From positions 1 through 64,000 of the forward strand of contig JBHGYD010000049.1 in NCBI GenBank assembly GCA_041920415.1: a stretch of DNA of 64,000 nucleotides. The letters are read 5' to 3'. Positions 1 to 8,186 of the stretch are shown here, one piece after another. The stretch comes from JBHGYD01 sp041920415 (GTDB taxonomy: Bacteria; Bacillota; Bacilli; Bacillales; Anoxybacillaceae). Position numbers and translations under genes: made by a program. The notes below the pieces were generated by a model, which made no database searches, had not been told where the DNA came from, and was given only the letters and a program-made list of their open reading frames with translations. Each line of letters opens with the position of its first letter. Positions within the stretch are counted from its first letter, which is position 1.

Positions 1-63
1 CCCTTCCTCTAGCACTAATTTAACTGCGTGTACTTTGAATTCTTTATCAAAACGTCTTGTCAT
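1..63 (-). mobile_element. IS3-family transposase OrfA, 5' end only (cut by window edge)
   Basis: The reverse strand from 63 reads MTRRFDKEFKVHAVKLVLEE..., the start of a helix-turn-helix OrfA of the IS3 family, and runs off the left edge. Only 21 codons are visible, so intactness cannot be judged. An ATG is preceded by a GAGG-like site (complement of 71-76). The AT-rich stretch to about 120 would be the non-coding end of the element. Confidence 0.6.
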
Positions 64-353
64 TATAGACACTCCTCATGTTTGATAGATTTACTATACA
101 TTTTCTTTATTCGTCGTGTCTATAATCTAGACTAACATCAGCTCGCTTCAAGAAGCGATGGATGATATCGACAAGACATATTGAGGCTATCTTGACAGGA
201 GCGGATTTCCCAACAACGATCGACACACAGTTGTCGATGATGGAAATCTAGAACCTGTATGAGATAGCTTTTTTACAGTGAAAAAAGGAAAAAGTAATGA
301 CAATAGAGAATACAAACAATTGGAGAAGTACATTGTTGGGAGGATAAAATAGC
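64..353. other. Intergenic, IS end and leader of the acetyltransferase gene
   Basis: No gene is visible. Bases up to about 130 probably belong to the terminal non-coding part of the IS3-type element. A small hairpin (TCGCTTCAAGAAGCGA) sits near 144-159. A GGGAGG ribosome binding site for the next gene lies at 338-343. Confidence 0.4.
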
Positions 354-812
354 TTGATTTGTCCGATTGATATTACTTCTATCGAATGGGCGGAAAAAGT
401 GTTGCATCTCCAATTTCTTTCGTATGCCATTGAGGCGCGGATTATCGGGTTTGCCAATCTTCCACCTTTGAAAGATACCGTTCAAACGTTACAGCAATCA
501 GGAGAACGATTTTACGGCTTTTTTATGAATGGAGAATTGGCAGGTGTTATTTCGTACGAACGAGTAGGCGAGAGGGTACAAATTTGCCGATTGATGGTAC
601 ATCCCGACTTTTTTCGACACGGTATCGGTGGCGCATTAGTTAAATTTATATGTGATGTAGAACGCGATACAAAAGAGATCATTGTAACAACGGGAACGGC
701 TAATACCCCGGCGATCAACTTGTATCAGCGCCATGGTTTTCAAGAAATGGAAAGGATCGAAGTGGCAGAAGGCATGTCGATCACGAAACTGATGAAGCGA
801 ATAAGTCGATGA
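354..812 (+). CDS. GNAT family N-acetyltransferase
   Basis: A 152-residue single-domain GNAT protein that would transfer an acetyl group from acetyl-CoA to an amine; the substrate is unknown. The acetyl-CoA binding motif is visible around residues 83-95 (LMVHPDFFRHGIGGALV, with the R-x-G-x-G-G loop), followed by the C-terminal NLYQRHGFQEM block typical of the fold. The TTG start is chosen because GGGAGG lies 10 bases upstream; no better ATG exists nearby. It stands alone, with about 150 bp to the next gene. Confidence 0.8.
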   Translation: MICPIDITSIEWAEKVLHLQFLSYAIEARIIGFANLPPLKDTVQTLQQSGERFYGFFMNGELAGVISYERVGERVQICRLMVHPDFFRHGIGGALVKFICDVERDTKEIIVTTGTANTPAINLYQRHGFQEMERIEVAEGMSITKLMKRISR

Positions 813-958
813 AGACAATATCTATGGATTCATCGTATTGTGAAGGACGATGTTCTTGCTTGTTGAGAAGCACGAGAGAAAGCTTGGAGTCGTAACAATG
901 TTCATCAGGCACTCGCGTCAAAAGCAGCTGGATTAAAATCGGATGTGGAGGAAGACGG

Positions 959-1675
959 ATGAAACAAATCATTGCACTTGGCGGCGGGGGATTTTCAATG
1001 GAACCGGAAAATCCGCTGTTAGATTTATATATTTTAAGACAAGCGAAAAAAGAGAAACCGAAAATTTGTTTTATACCGACAGCTAGCGGTGATGCAGCCG
1101 ACTATATTGAACAGTTTTACAAGGCATTTCAACAACATGATTGTGTTCCTACCCATTTATCTCTTTTTAAACCGCCAACAGAAGATTTAGAGAGTTTTGT
1201 GCTCGCGCAAGACATTCTTTACGTAGGAGGCGGGAACACAAGGAACATGCTTGTTCTTTGGAAGGAATGGGGGCTTGACCGAGTGCTTCGACAGGCGTAT
1301 GAAAATGGAGTCATCCTTTCCGGAATGAGTGCTGGGGCGATGTGCTGGTTTGAAGAGGGAGTGACCAGCTCCATTTCTGGACAGATGACAAAATTGCGAT
1401 GTTTAGGTTTTCTAGATGGAAGCTGCTGTCCTCATTATCATGGGGAAAAAGATTGGAGAGGAACGTATCAGAAACTCATTTTGTTTCGTGAAATAAAAAA
1501 TGGATTTGCTATTGATGACGGTGCTGCCCTTCATTTTATCAATGGAGAGTTGATAAGAGCGGTCAGTTCCCGACCACATGCAAAAGCATATCGCGTGTGG
1601 AAAACTGATGAAGGAATTGAAGAAATAGAGATAGAAACCGTTTATTTGAAAAGGGAAGAAGAGAGAACTTTCTAA
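959..1675 (+). CDS. Peptidase E-like serine peptidase (family S51)
   Basis: A 238-residue cytoplasmic protein of the dipeptidase E / S51 family, which cleaves Asp-X dipeptides in characterised members. The N-terminus has the glycine-rich IALGGGGFSM, the middle has YVGGGNTRNML (residues 88-98), and the nucleophile elbow is SGMSAGAMCWF with the catalytic Ser near residue 124. The CCPHYHGE segment near 156-163 carries the likely catalytic His. Start ATG has GGAGGAAG 5-12 bases upstream. It is followed after 46 bp by a phosphatase gene in the same direction. Substrate specificity cannot be read from sequence. Confidence 0.85.
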   Translation: MKQIIALGGGGFSMEPENPLLDLYILRQAKKEKPKICFIPTASGDAADYIEQFYKAFQQHDCVPTHLSLFKPPTEDLESFVLAQDILYVGGGNTRNMLVLWKEWGLDRVLRQAYENGVILSGMSAGAMCWFEEGVTSSISGQMTKLRCLGFLDGSCCPHYHGEKDWRGTYQKLILFREIKNGFAIDDGAALHFINGELIRAVSSRPHAKAYRVWKTDEGIEEIEIETVYLKREEERTF

Positions 1676-1721
1676 GCTTTTCAAAGCGGCAGCAGATCAA
1701 CATAAACCGGACGGAGGGTTA

Positions 1722-2360
1722 ATGATGCTTACATTATATTTGACACGACATGGGGAAACGGAATGGAATGTGGAGAAGCGGATGCAAGGGTGGCAAGATT
1801 CGCCGTTAACAGAAAAGGGAAAGAATGATGCGAAACGGCTTGGAAAACGGCTCGAATCGATTGAATTGACCGCGATTTATACAAGCACAAGCGGGCGTGC
1901 TGTGAAAACCGCACAGCTCATTCGGGGAGAGCGTCTTATTCCTATTTATGAAGATGAACATCTACGGGAAATTTATCTTGGGGATTGGGAAGGAAAAACA
2001 AATGAAGAAATCATGCAGTTCGACCCTATCGCTTTCGGCCAATTTTGGAATGAGCCGCATTTATACTCACCAAAACGCGGGGAACGTTTTATCGAAGTAC
2101 AAAACCGAGCGTTTACCGTTATCGAACAAATTATCAAACATCATCAATCGGGGAATATCCTGATTGTGACACATGCGGTCGTGTTAAAATCACTAATTGC
2201 CCGTTTGAAAAACTTGTCACTTGAACAACTATGGGCACCTCCATTTATGCACGGAACAAGTGTAACGATTGTACAAGTGGATAATGGTCAGTTCAAGTTT
2301 ATTGCAGAAGGAGATGTGTCGCATTTAGAAATGGATATGGAAGTAGTGAAGAAGGAATAA
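1722..2360 (+). CDS. Histidine phosphatase family protein (phosphoglycerate mutase-like)
   Basis: A 212-residue member of the branch 1 histidine phosphatase superfamily. The phospho-accepting TRHGETEWN is at residues 8-16, a catalytic acid lies in REIYLGDWEGK near 82-92, and the second catalytic His is in IVTHAVVL near 150. The length fits the PhoE/GpmB-like broad-specificity phosphatases of Bacillus rather than 2,3-bisphosphoglycerate-dependent mutase. Two ATG codons (1722, 1725) follow CGGAGGG. A rho-independent terminator follows at 2391. Confidence 0.85.
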   Translation: MMLTLYLTRHGETEWNVEKRMQGWQDSPLTEKGKNDAKRLGKRLESIELTAIYTSTSGRAVKTAQLIRGERLIPIYEDEHLREIYLGDWEGKTNEEIMQFDPIAFGQFWNEPHLYSPKRGERFIEVQNRAFTVIEQIIKHHQSGNILIVTHAVVLKSLIARLKNLSLEQLWAPPFMHGTSVTIVQVDNGQFKFIAEGDVSHLEMDMEVVKKE

Positions 2361-2390
2361 AATCCATATATTGATAGTTTGAAAAAGAAA

Positions 2391-2432
2391 AAACCGCTCT
2401 TCTCTTAGAAAAGGGAGCGGTTTTGCTTTTTT
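2391..2432 (+). terminator. Rho-independent terminator
   Basis: AAACCGCTCTTCTC...GGGAGCGGTTT forms a strong stem followed by GCTTTTTT. It closes the phosphatase gene and, being close to symmetric, could also serve the convergent feo operon. Confidence 0.85.
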
Positions 2433-2472
2433 GTTTGAGTTTGTGTCTTCGATTGCAGAATGACAGTTCTGA

Positions 2473-3867
2473 TTAGATGAGCCCAAGCCACTGTACAATG
2501 TGTGTCGTTAAAAACGTCACCGCAATAGCGATTCCTGTTGGGAGGGCAAATGAGACAAACGTCCATTTTTTACTCTTTGTTTCTTTATAAATATTGATCA
2601 ATGTTGTGCCGCAAGGATAATGCAGCAAAGAGAATAACATCATATTAAGCGCCGTTAACCAAGTCCAGCCATGATCAAGGAAAATTTGTTTAAGAGCGTG
2701 AAGACCGTCGACTTCGGTTAATGCCCCCGTTGATAAATACCCCATCAGCAAAATCGGCAGTACAATTTCATTGGCCGGTAAACCTAAAATAAAGGCCATC
2801 AAAATATACCCATCGAGTCCAAGCTGGTGCGCAAATGGATCAAGCGCATGAGCGATATAGGCTAGCACGGTAGTGTCACCGATATGAATATTCCCTAACA
2901 CCCATGTGAGAACACCAGCCGGAGCAGCAACGACCACGGCCCGTTTTAATACATAAACGGATTTATCTAATGTCGCGCGAACGATCGTATCCCATATTTT
3001 TGGGCGCCGATATGGCGGAAGTTCTAACGTATAGTGAGTCGGAATGCCTCTTAATGCGGTTTTTGATAACACCCATGAAACGGTAAGGGTCACCACAATG
3101 CCGAATAATACCATGGCGACAACGACACCCGCCGTGATAAACGTTTTCCATCCGCCGGTATAACCTGCCGCCATGAATAAAGAAGCAAGTAAAATCAGCG
3201 TCGGCCATCTTCCGTTACAAGGGACAAAGTTGTTCGTTAAAATCGCCAACATTCGTTCGCGAGGCGACTCGATGATTCGTGTCGACATAATCGCCGCGGC
3301 GTTACAACCAAATCCCATCGCCATCGTCAACGATTGTTTTCCATGCGCCCCTGATTTTTTAAACAATCGGTCCATATTAAAGGCGACACGCGGAAGATAT
3401 CCATAGTTTTCTAGCAAGGTAAATATCGGGAAGAAAATCGCCATCGGTGGCAACATCACACTGACGACCCAAGCCGTTCCGCGGTACAAGCCTAACACAA
3501 GAATGCCATACAGCCAATCAGGCGCATGTAGCTTTTCAAACGCGATCGTTAAATACCCTTCGATCCAGCCGAAGAAATTAGCCAACATGGAAGAAGGAAT
3601 GTTTGCGCCGGCAATCGTTAAATAGATAACGACCGCGAGCATCGCCAGCATAATCGGGAACCCCCATAGCTTGGAGGTCACAATCCGATCGAACCGTTCT
3701 GTCTCGTATTGTTTGCTTGGTTTCGTGTAGGTGACGGTTTCATTACAAATCGCTTGTGAGGTTCGGAAAATCGCAGAAACAATTTGTTCTCTCGTATCTC
3801 CATCTGATACTGTTTCTGCATATTTCATCAATTGGTCAAATGGATTTGGCGGAACAGCCGCACGCAT
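2473..3867 (-). CDS. feoB: FeoB membrane (permease) part, separate gene of a split FeoB
   Basis: A 464-residue polytopic membrane protein equal to the C-terminal two thirds of FeoB, the Fe(II) transporter. It has the paired nucleoside-recognition (Gate) domains: GFGCNAAAI near residue 188, with the conserved Cys, and GLPANEIVLPIL near 365. The G domain is missing and is encoded by the upstream gene in another frame. This does not look like an accidental frameshift: the ATG at 3867 has its own AAGGAGGTG ribosome binding site 7 bases upstream, inside the end of the GTPase gene, and the 32-base overlap suggests translational coupling. The two products probably assemble into one transporter. Confidence 0.88.
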   Translation of the reverse strand: MRAAVPPNPFDQLMKYAETVSDGDTREQIVSAIFRTSQAICNETVTYTKPSKQYETERFDRIVTSKLWGFPIMLAMLAVVIYLTIAGANIPSSMLANFFGWIEGYLTIAFEKLHAPDWLYGILVLGLYRGTAWVVSVMLPPMAIFFPIFTLLENYGYLPRVAFNMDRLFKKSGAHGKQSLTMAMGFGCNAAAIMSTRIIESPRERMLAILTNNFVPCNGRWPTLILLASLFMAAGYTGGWKTFITAGVVVAMVLFGIVVTLTVSWVLSKTALRGIPTHYTLELPPYRRPKIWDTIVRATLDKSVYVLKRAVVVAAPAGVLTWVLGNIHIGDTTVLAYIAHALDPFAHQLGLDGYILMAFILGLPANEIVLPILLMGYLSTGALTEVDGLHALKQIFLDHGWTWLTALNMMLFSLLHYPCGTTLINIYKETKSKKWTFVSFALPTGIAIAVTFLTTHIVQWLGLI

Positions 3868-4570
3868 ATTCGGACACCTCCTTCAATGAATGATGCGTTT
3901 CTTGTTGTAACGCATGAAGAAGCGATGTGTCTCCATCTAATAGACGAAGCGCCACCCATCGAGCGGGGTACTTGTGGCCAACGATTTCTTTAACAAGAGG
4001 GAGAAGTTTCGTAATTTTTTCTTCGATCGAGCGGCTATATGGAATGACAACTGGTTTTGTTTGTATCGCCCCACGAACCATCAGGTCGACGGTATCGAGC
4101 AATTGATCGATTCCTTCTTCATTGCGAGCGGAAATCGGCACAACTGGAACGCCTAATTTTTTCGCTAGTGTTGCAATGTCGATGCGAATTCCTTTCTTTT
4201 TCGCTTCGTCCATTAAATTCACACACACAATGACGCGGCTTGTCATTTCTAGTACCTGCAGGGCTAGATTCAAATTCCGTTCAAGCGCCGTTGCATCTAA
4301 AACAACAATCGTCACATCGGGTTTTTCAAAAATAATAAAGTCCCGCGCCACTTCCTCATCAGCAGAATTCGAATACAACGAATACGTTCCTGGAAGGTCA
4401 ATGATTTTATACTGTTTATCTTTATACGTGAAAAAACCTTCCGCATGTATCACCGTCTTTCCCGGCCAATTTCCTGTGTGTTGCCGTAGTCCAGTTAACA
4501 AATTAAATAATGTACTTTTTCCTGTATTCGGATTTCCTGCTAATGCAATCGTGTATTCATTCGTTGTCAT
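3836..4570 (-). CDS. feoB: FeoB GTPase domain, separate gene of a split FeoB
   Basis: A 244-residue soluble protein equal to the N-terminal G domain plus the GDI-like helical domain of FeoB. G1 is GNPNTGKST (residues 12-20), G3 is DLPGTY near 59, and G4 is NLMD near 118. It ends with ACGCSAKSI just where the first transmembrane helix would follow in full-length FeoB. It overlaps feoA by 14 bases upstream and the permease gene by 32 bases downstream, so all three are one transcript. Its last codons contain the ribosome binding site of the permease gene. GTP hydrolysis here would regulate Fe(II) passage. Confidence 0.88.
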   Translation of the reverse strand: MTTNEYTIALAGNPNTGKSTLFNLLTGLRQHTGNWPGKTVIHAEGFFTYKDKQYKIIDLPGTYSLYSNSADEEVARDFIIFEKPDVTIVVLDATALERNLNLALQVLEMTSRVIVCVNLMDEAKKKGIRIDIATLAKKLGVPVVPISARNEEGIDQLLDTVDLMVRGAIQTKPVVIPYSRSIEEKITKLLPLVKEIVGHKYPARWVALRLLDGDTSLLHALQQETHHSLKEVSEYACGCSAKSI

Positions 4571-4814
4571 CGCGTATCCTCTCCCCGTAAATGTTCGAAC
4601 TTTCTTCTATTCGTAACGCAATCGTCGTATTACTTACTTTATAAGCCGTCGGGTCGCCTAACGGACTTTTTTGCAATACCGTTACTTCGCAACCCGGAAC
4701 AAACCCTAGATCAAGCAATCGTCGTTTCATTGGTCCTGTTAGCTCTATTTTCTCAATTCGGAAACGTTCTCCTGGTTTTGATTCAGACAATCGTACAAGT
4801 TTTACTGGAGTCAC
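4557..4814 (-). CDS. feoA: FeoA, small SH3-like component of Fe(II) transport
   Basis: An 85-residue FeoA protein (SH3-like fold) needed for FeoB function in characterised systems. The typical core is visible: RRLLDLGFVPGCEVTVLQKS at residues 31-50, then PLGDP and a closing IALRIEE strand. It is first in the feoA-feoB operon, overlapping feoB by 14 bases. The ATG is preceded by AAGGAAGGGGA. A good sigma-A promoter lies about 70 bp upstream. Confidence 0.92.
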   Translation of the reverse strand: MTPVKLVRLSESKPGERFRIEKIELTGPMKRRLLDLGFVPGCEVTVLQKSPLGDPTAYKVSNTTIALRIEESSNIYGERIRDDNE

Positions 4815-4883
4815 AATAGTTTCCCCTTCCTTAATAATTTGTACAAAGGTTATAATTTTTCCCTAAACCAACTTTTTGATTTT

Positions 4884-4912
4884 ATCTTATTCAGCGAATG
4901 TCATTTTGTCAA
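4884..4912 (-). promoter_or_regulatory. feoAB promoter, possible Fur site
   Basis: On the reverse strand TTGACA (4907-4912) and TAAGAT (4884-4889) are separated by exactly 17 bases. Just upstream, GAAAAATTATTGACA overlaps the -35 and matches about 9 of 14 informative positions of the 7-1-7 Fur core, so Fur control is plausible but weakly supported. Confidence 0.7.
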
Positions 4913-4939
4913 TAATTTTTCATTTGACAGCGAATACGG

Positions 4940-5679
4940 ATGGTTGTAATATCAAACCAACTTGATGCCGTTGTTCTTATTTCTTGTTATTGGTTAACAA
5001 GTTTTGATCACTTTGTTGATGCTATACCAGAGCATAAAGGAGTGTTGACGGCAGTCGAATGTCCAGATTTAATCTCGGATGTTTCGTATTTCTATCCGGG
5101 TGATGAACCGTTAGCAAGACAGCTAGTGAAACAAGGAAGAGAAGCAGGACTTCGCGTTATTGAAGAGAATGATCCAACCTATATATGGGACTATGGTACT
5201 GTTGTTCCATTCCGTTATCTCGTCCCAAATAAAGATATCCCAGTTATCAATCTGTCGGTGACGTGGGCGGCGAATTTAGAGGAAACATATTTTGGGGAAC
5301 AACAAATAGGCAAAGTGTTACGAGAAAGCGAAAAACGAACTACTTTTATTAGTAGCGGTGCTCTTTCCCATAACCTTGTAAGTGGATCGGAAGCGATGCC
5401 ATCCTTACTTATCGGAATGAGCTCTTATCGCCGGTTTTTAGAATATCTGAATCATAATGATCTTCAATCCGCTTGGAAAATGCCCTCTCAATATGCAAGA
5501 ACGACTTGCATGGAAGCAGGAGGGCGCTACCTTGCCGCAGTGTTAGGAGTGAGGGAACTATAAAAGCAGTTGCTACGGCTATGGGCAATCGTCTGGAAGT
5601 GGAAATGTTGTCAATGACTTTTGAACTACAACCGATTAGCAGCAAGCAGAAAAATGCTTATCAAGCTGTCGATTATTGA
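4940..5679 (+). pseudogene. Class III extradiol ring-cleavage dioxygenase, truncated and frameshifted
   Basis: The readable part (4940-5563, 207 residues) matches the body of LigB-type class III extradiol dioxygenases of the dihydroxyphenylacetate/dihydroxyphenylpropionate type: HKGVLTAVECPDLISDV, YIWDYGTVVPFRYLVP, FISSGALSHNL and the C-terminal MEAGGRYLAAVLGV. About 45 N-terminal residues, including the first metal-binding His, are missing, with a stop just upstream of 4940. From memory of homologues, the usual His in the SCHW block is here Tyr (LISCYWLTSF). Near 5550 the frame shifts: the original C-terminus (EGTIKAVATAMGNRLEV...) continues in another frame to 5679. I judge it non-functional and a remnant of an older meta-cleavage pathway. 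Confidence 0.75.
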
Positions 5680-6059
5680 TGAATCGTTGAATGATTTTGT
5701 GAGCGGATACAGATAGAGTAACCGTATCATTCATAGCAAAACAACATTCCACTGAACGAAGATTCTCCGACATATATTCTTCATAAATAATGTAATAGAT
5801 GTCCCGGCATCGTTTTGAAACATTCTTCCTTTAATCTAAGCAACTCCTATGACCTTTTGTTCTTCTACTTTCTTCAATGTTGTTTGATTAAAATAAGGAT
5901 TGTAATTTTAGAGGAAAAAATAAGCTTACGGCCAGTGATGTTATTGGAAATATCCTTATTTTCCATTTTTTATAGATAAAGTTGGTCATAAAAACATCCA
6001 TGAGTAATTTTACTCCCCACCCATGCATGAAAATCCATCATTCCTTCCCATAATGGATA

Positions 6060-6230
6060 TGAACGCAAACAGTTTTGAAAGACGTTCTCTTTAATGGTGG
6101 TTCGACCCTGTAATAAAAACTGTTTGAGTCCATTTGGTGTTCCACCCATTGTCAGCCCTTTTCGTGTGAAAAGGTGACTACGAACAGAAAAATGCCTAAC
6201 GTGCAAATGGACTCCCTGTTTGCGAATTTA
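6060..6230 (+). ncRNA. Candidate bridge RNA region upstream of the IS110 transposase
   Basis: The 5' non-coding end has three nested or adjacent stems: AAACAGTTTT (6067-6076) with AAAACTGTTT (6116-6125); GAGTCCATTTG (6126-6136) with CAAATGGACTC (6204-6214), 11 perfect pairs; and inside the latter the hairpin GTCA..CCTTTTC-GTGT-GAAAAGG-TGAC (6151-6178). IS110-group elements are known to express a bridge RNA from this position whose loops pair with target and donor DNA. Assigning this region as that RNA is inference from position and structure. Confidence 0.5.
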
Positions 6231-6251
6231 TCGATGGAAGGAGTAAGTATC

Positions 6252-7379
6252 ATGGATGTTCTTTATCATCGTTGTGCGGGATTAGATGTCCATGCCGAAA
6301 CAATTGTCGTTTGTGCTCTTCTTGGAGAGGAAGAACACGTTCAAAAGGAAGTTGAAACATTTCCTACTTTCACGAAAGACTTGTTTCGTCTTCTGAAATG
6401 GTTAGAAGATCGTGGTGTCACTCATATTGCGATGGAGAGTACGGGCGTTTACTGGAAACCTGTGTTCAATATTTTGGAAGATTACTTTGACATTACACTT
6501 GCCAACGCTCAGCGAATCAAAAATGTACCGGGGAGAAAAACCGATGTTTCCGATGCCGAATGGATCGCCAAATTGTTGCGTTACGGATTGATTGAGAAGA
6601 GTTTCGTACCTCCTGAGAACGTTCGAGAATTACGGGATTTAACTCGCTTACGCAAAAAATGGATCGGGCAGTTAACCGCGGAGAAAAACCGCATTCAAAA
6701 AGTGTTGGAATGTTCCAATATCAAGTTAAGTTCCGTGATTTCGGATGTATTTGGTGTATCTGGGCGAAAGCTACTGGAACGTTTAATGAAACAGGGATAC
6801 ATCGAAGAAACCGAAGTCGATGCTTGCATTCACAGGAGTATGAAGAGGAAAAGACAACAAATTCAGGATTCTCTCTTTGGTACATTGACCAACCATCAAC
6901 TGTTCATGATTCGCCAATCGTGGAAGCACATCGAATCGTTGGAAAGTTTACTTCGGGACATCGAAGAACGAATCGACCAACTCTTACAAGTATACAAACA
7001 AGAGATGGAGCTTCTTGTGACCATACCGGGGGTCAAGAAGGAAACCGCTGCCGTGATTATCGCTGAAATCGGAGTCGATATGGGACAATTTCCAACGTCT
7101 CAACACCTCGCTTCATGGGCGGGAGTCGCGCCGGGAAATCATGAAAGTGCTGGAAAACGAAAAAGTACCCGAACGACGAAGGGGAATCCGCATATCAAGT
7201 CAGCGTTATGTGAGGCGGCTTGGGCTTTGTCTCGATGTAGGAATCAACGTTTGGCAGCGAAATATTGGTCATTGGCGGCACGCAGGGGAAAGAAAAAAGC
7301 ACTCGTTGCGATCGCGCACCGAATGCTTACCATCATTTACTGCATCATTTCTCGAAAAGAACCGTTTCGAGAGCAGTAA
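6252..7379 (+). CDS. IS110 family transposase (DEDD recombinase)
   Basis: A 375-residue intact transposase. The N-terminal RuvC-like DEDD domain shows GLDVHAE (Asp near 11), AMESTGVYW (Glu near 60), and KTDVSDAEWIAKLLRYG (two Asp near 97-101). The C-terminal Transposase_20 domain has LLVTIPGVKKETAAVIIAEIG and WAGVAPGNHESAGKRKS, with the serine implicated in strand transfer. The ATG at 6252 is chosen over upstream in-frame codons because AAGGAG lies 8 bases before it. No frameshift or stop was seen, so the element may be active. Confidence 0.9.
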   Translation: MDVLYHRCAGLDVHAETIVVCALLGEEEHVQKEVETFPTFTKDLFRLLKWLEDRGVTHIAMESTGVYWKPVFNILEDYFDITLANAQRIKNVPGRKTDVSDAEWIAKLLRYGLIEKSFVPPENVRELRDLTRLRKKWIGQLTAEKNRIQKVLECSNIKLSSVISDVFGVSGRKLLERLMKQGYIEETEVDACIHRSMKRKRQQIQDSLFGTLTNHQLFMIRQSWKHIESLESLLRDIEERIDQLLQVYKQEMELLVTIPGVKKETAAVIIAEIGVDMGQFPTSQHLASWAGVAPGNHESAGKRKSTRTTKGNPHIKSALCEAAWALSRCRNQRLAAKYWSLAARRGKKKALVAIAHRMLTIIYCIISRKEPFREQ

Positions 7380-7519
7380 ATAAATCAGTATAACCAAAAA
7401 GGTTCAGAAATATACGAGATACCTAAAAATAAGGTAGCTCTGCTTTCCTATTGCCTTTTTTTGGTCATTAATAGGGTATCCAATTTGATTGTGGGGTATA
7501 CCGCTTCAGCCATGGTTAA

Positions 7520-7933
7520 TTGATTTTCACAGAAAAAGTTTTAATGTCTATGTATGTGTTAGGAGCGATATGTTTTATCGTATTAGGTATAACCTCTAAC
7601 GTATTAGCATTATATGTGCTTGTTGCTTTAGGAGGAGCTTGCACAGTAGGAACGCAAAATCTTGCAAACCCTTATATTTCTGAGTATTACCCAAAAGAAG
7701 CAAGAGCGACCGGAATTGGATGATCACCAGGAGTTGGCAGAATTGGAGCAATTTTAGCCCCTACGTTAATAGGGATATTATTAGCAACAGGTCTTGCCAC
7801 GCAAAAAGCGTTCATTGCCTTTGCGATTCCTAGTGTTGTAGGTGCTTTAGCTCTCTTATGTGTACAAGAGAGATTTGGAAGTTTTGATAAGGTAACAAAA
7901 TCAGATTATCAAGAAGTCACTATACAGATATAA
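7520..7933 (+). pseudogene. Aromatic-acid type MFS transporter, 3' remnant with in-frame stop
   Basis: The frame from 7520 encodes the last third of an AAHS-type major facilitator: membrane segments VLMSMYVLGAICFIVLGI and LALYVLVALGGACTVGTQN, then ISEYYPKEARATGIG, a TGA at 7721-7723, and in the same frame SPGVGRIGAILAPTLIGILLA through to a stop at 7931-7933. The TGA replaces the usual Trp of the G-W-x-x-G-x-G-R motif. The 5' two thirds are gone; the IS110 element lies immediately upstream. With the dead dioxygenase at 4940 it suggests a lost aromatic pathway. Confidence 0.75.
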
Positions 7934-8186
7934 ATACCTGAGACTTATTTATTGGTAGAGAAAAAATGGTGTTTTGGATAGTTATGGGGAATCGGAGTCT
8001 AAACAGTTCTGATTCCTTTTTTAGTGTGCTCAGCATGGGGGAGTCTAAAACAAATCACATAAATCACCATTTTCATCTTCGTGCTGGTGATGCATTGGTA
8101 TCATGAGCGTCTATCCTAAAAATGAGAAAATCCTTCCTTCACACGCTGCAAAACATGAACGAAAAGGAAGGATTTTCTATTGTATA
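7934..8186. other. Intergenic between pseudogene and regulator
   Basis: Apart from the terminator at 8126-8177 I see no gene or repeat here. Confidence 0.4.
8126..8177 (-). terminator. Terminator of the IclR gene
   Basis: GAAAATCCTTCCTT (8126-8139) and AAGGAAGGATTTTC (8164-8177) form a perfect 14-bp stem directly after the regulator's stop codon. The stem's own A/T run provides the uridine tract in either direction. Confidence 0.8.

Larger units (their letters stand above)
5890..7434 (+). mobile_element. IS110-family element (limits approximate)
   Basis: A complete transposase gene (6252-7379) is flanked by a long 5' non-coding region of about 350 bases and a short 3' one, the arrangement expected of the IS110 group. 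Exact ends cannot be set. The string AAAATAAGG occurs at 5890-5898 and again at 7426-7434, which I use as provisional limits. An inverted repeat (AAAATAAGGAT at 5890, ATCCTTATTTT at 5952) lies at the left end. The flanks on both sides are pseudogenes. Confidence 0.55.

Noticed and set aside
2473..4570. FeoB split read as a frameshifted pseudogene
   Set aside because: The permease half has its own AAGGAGG at ideal spacing and both halves keep all motifs, so two genes are more likely.
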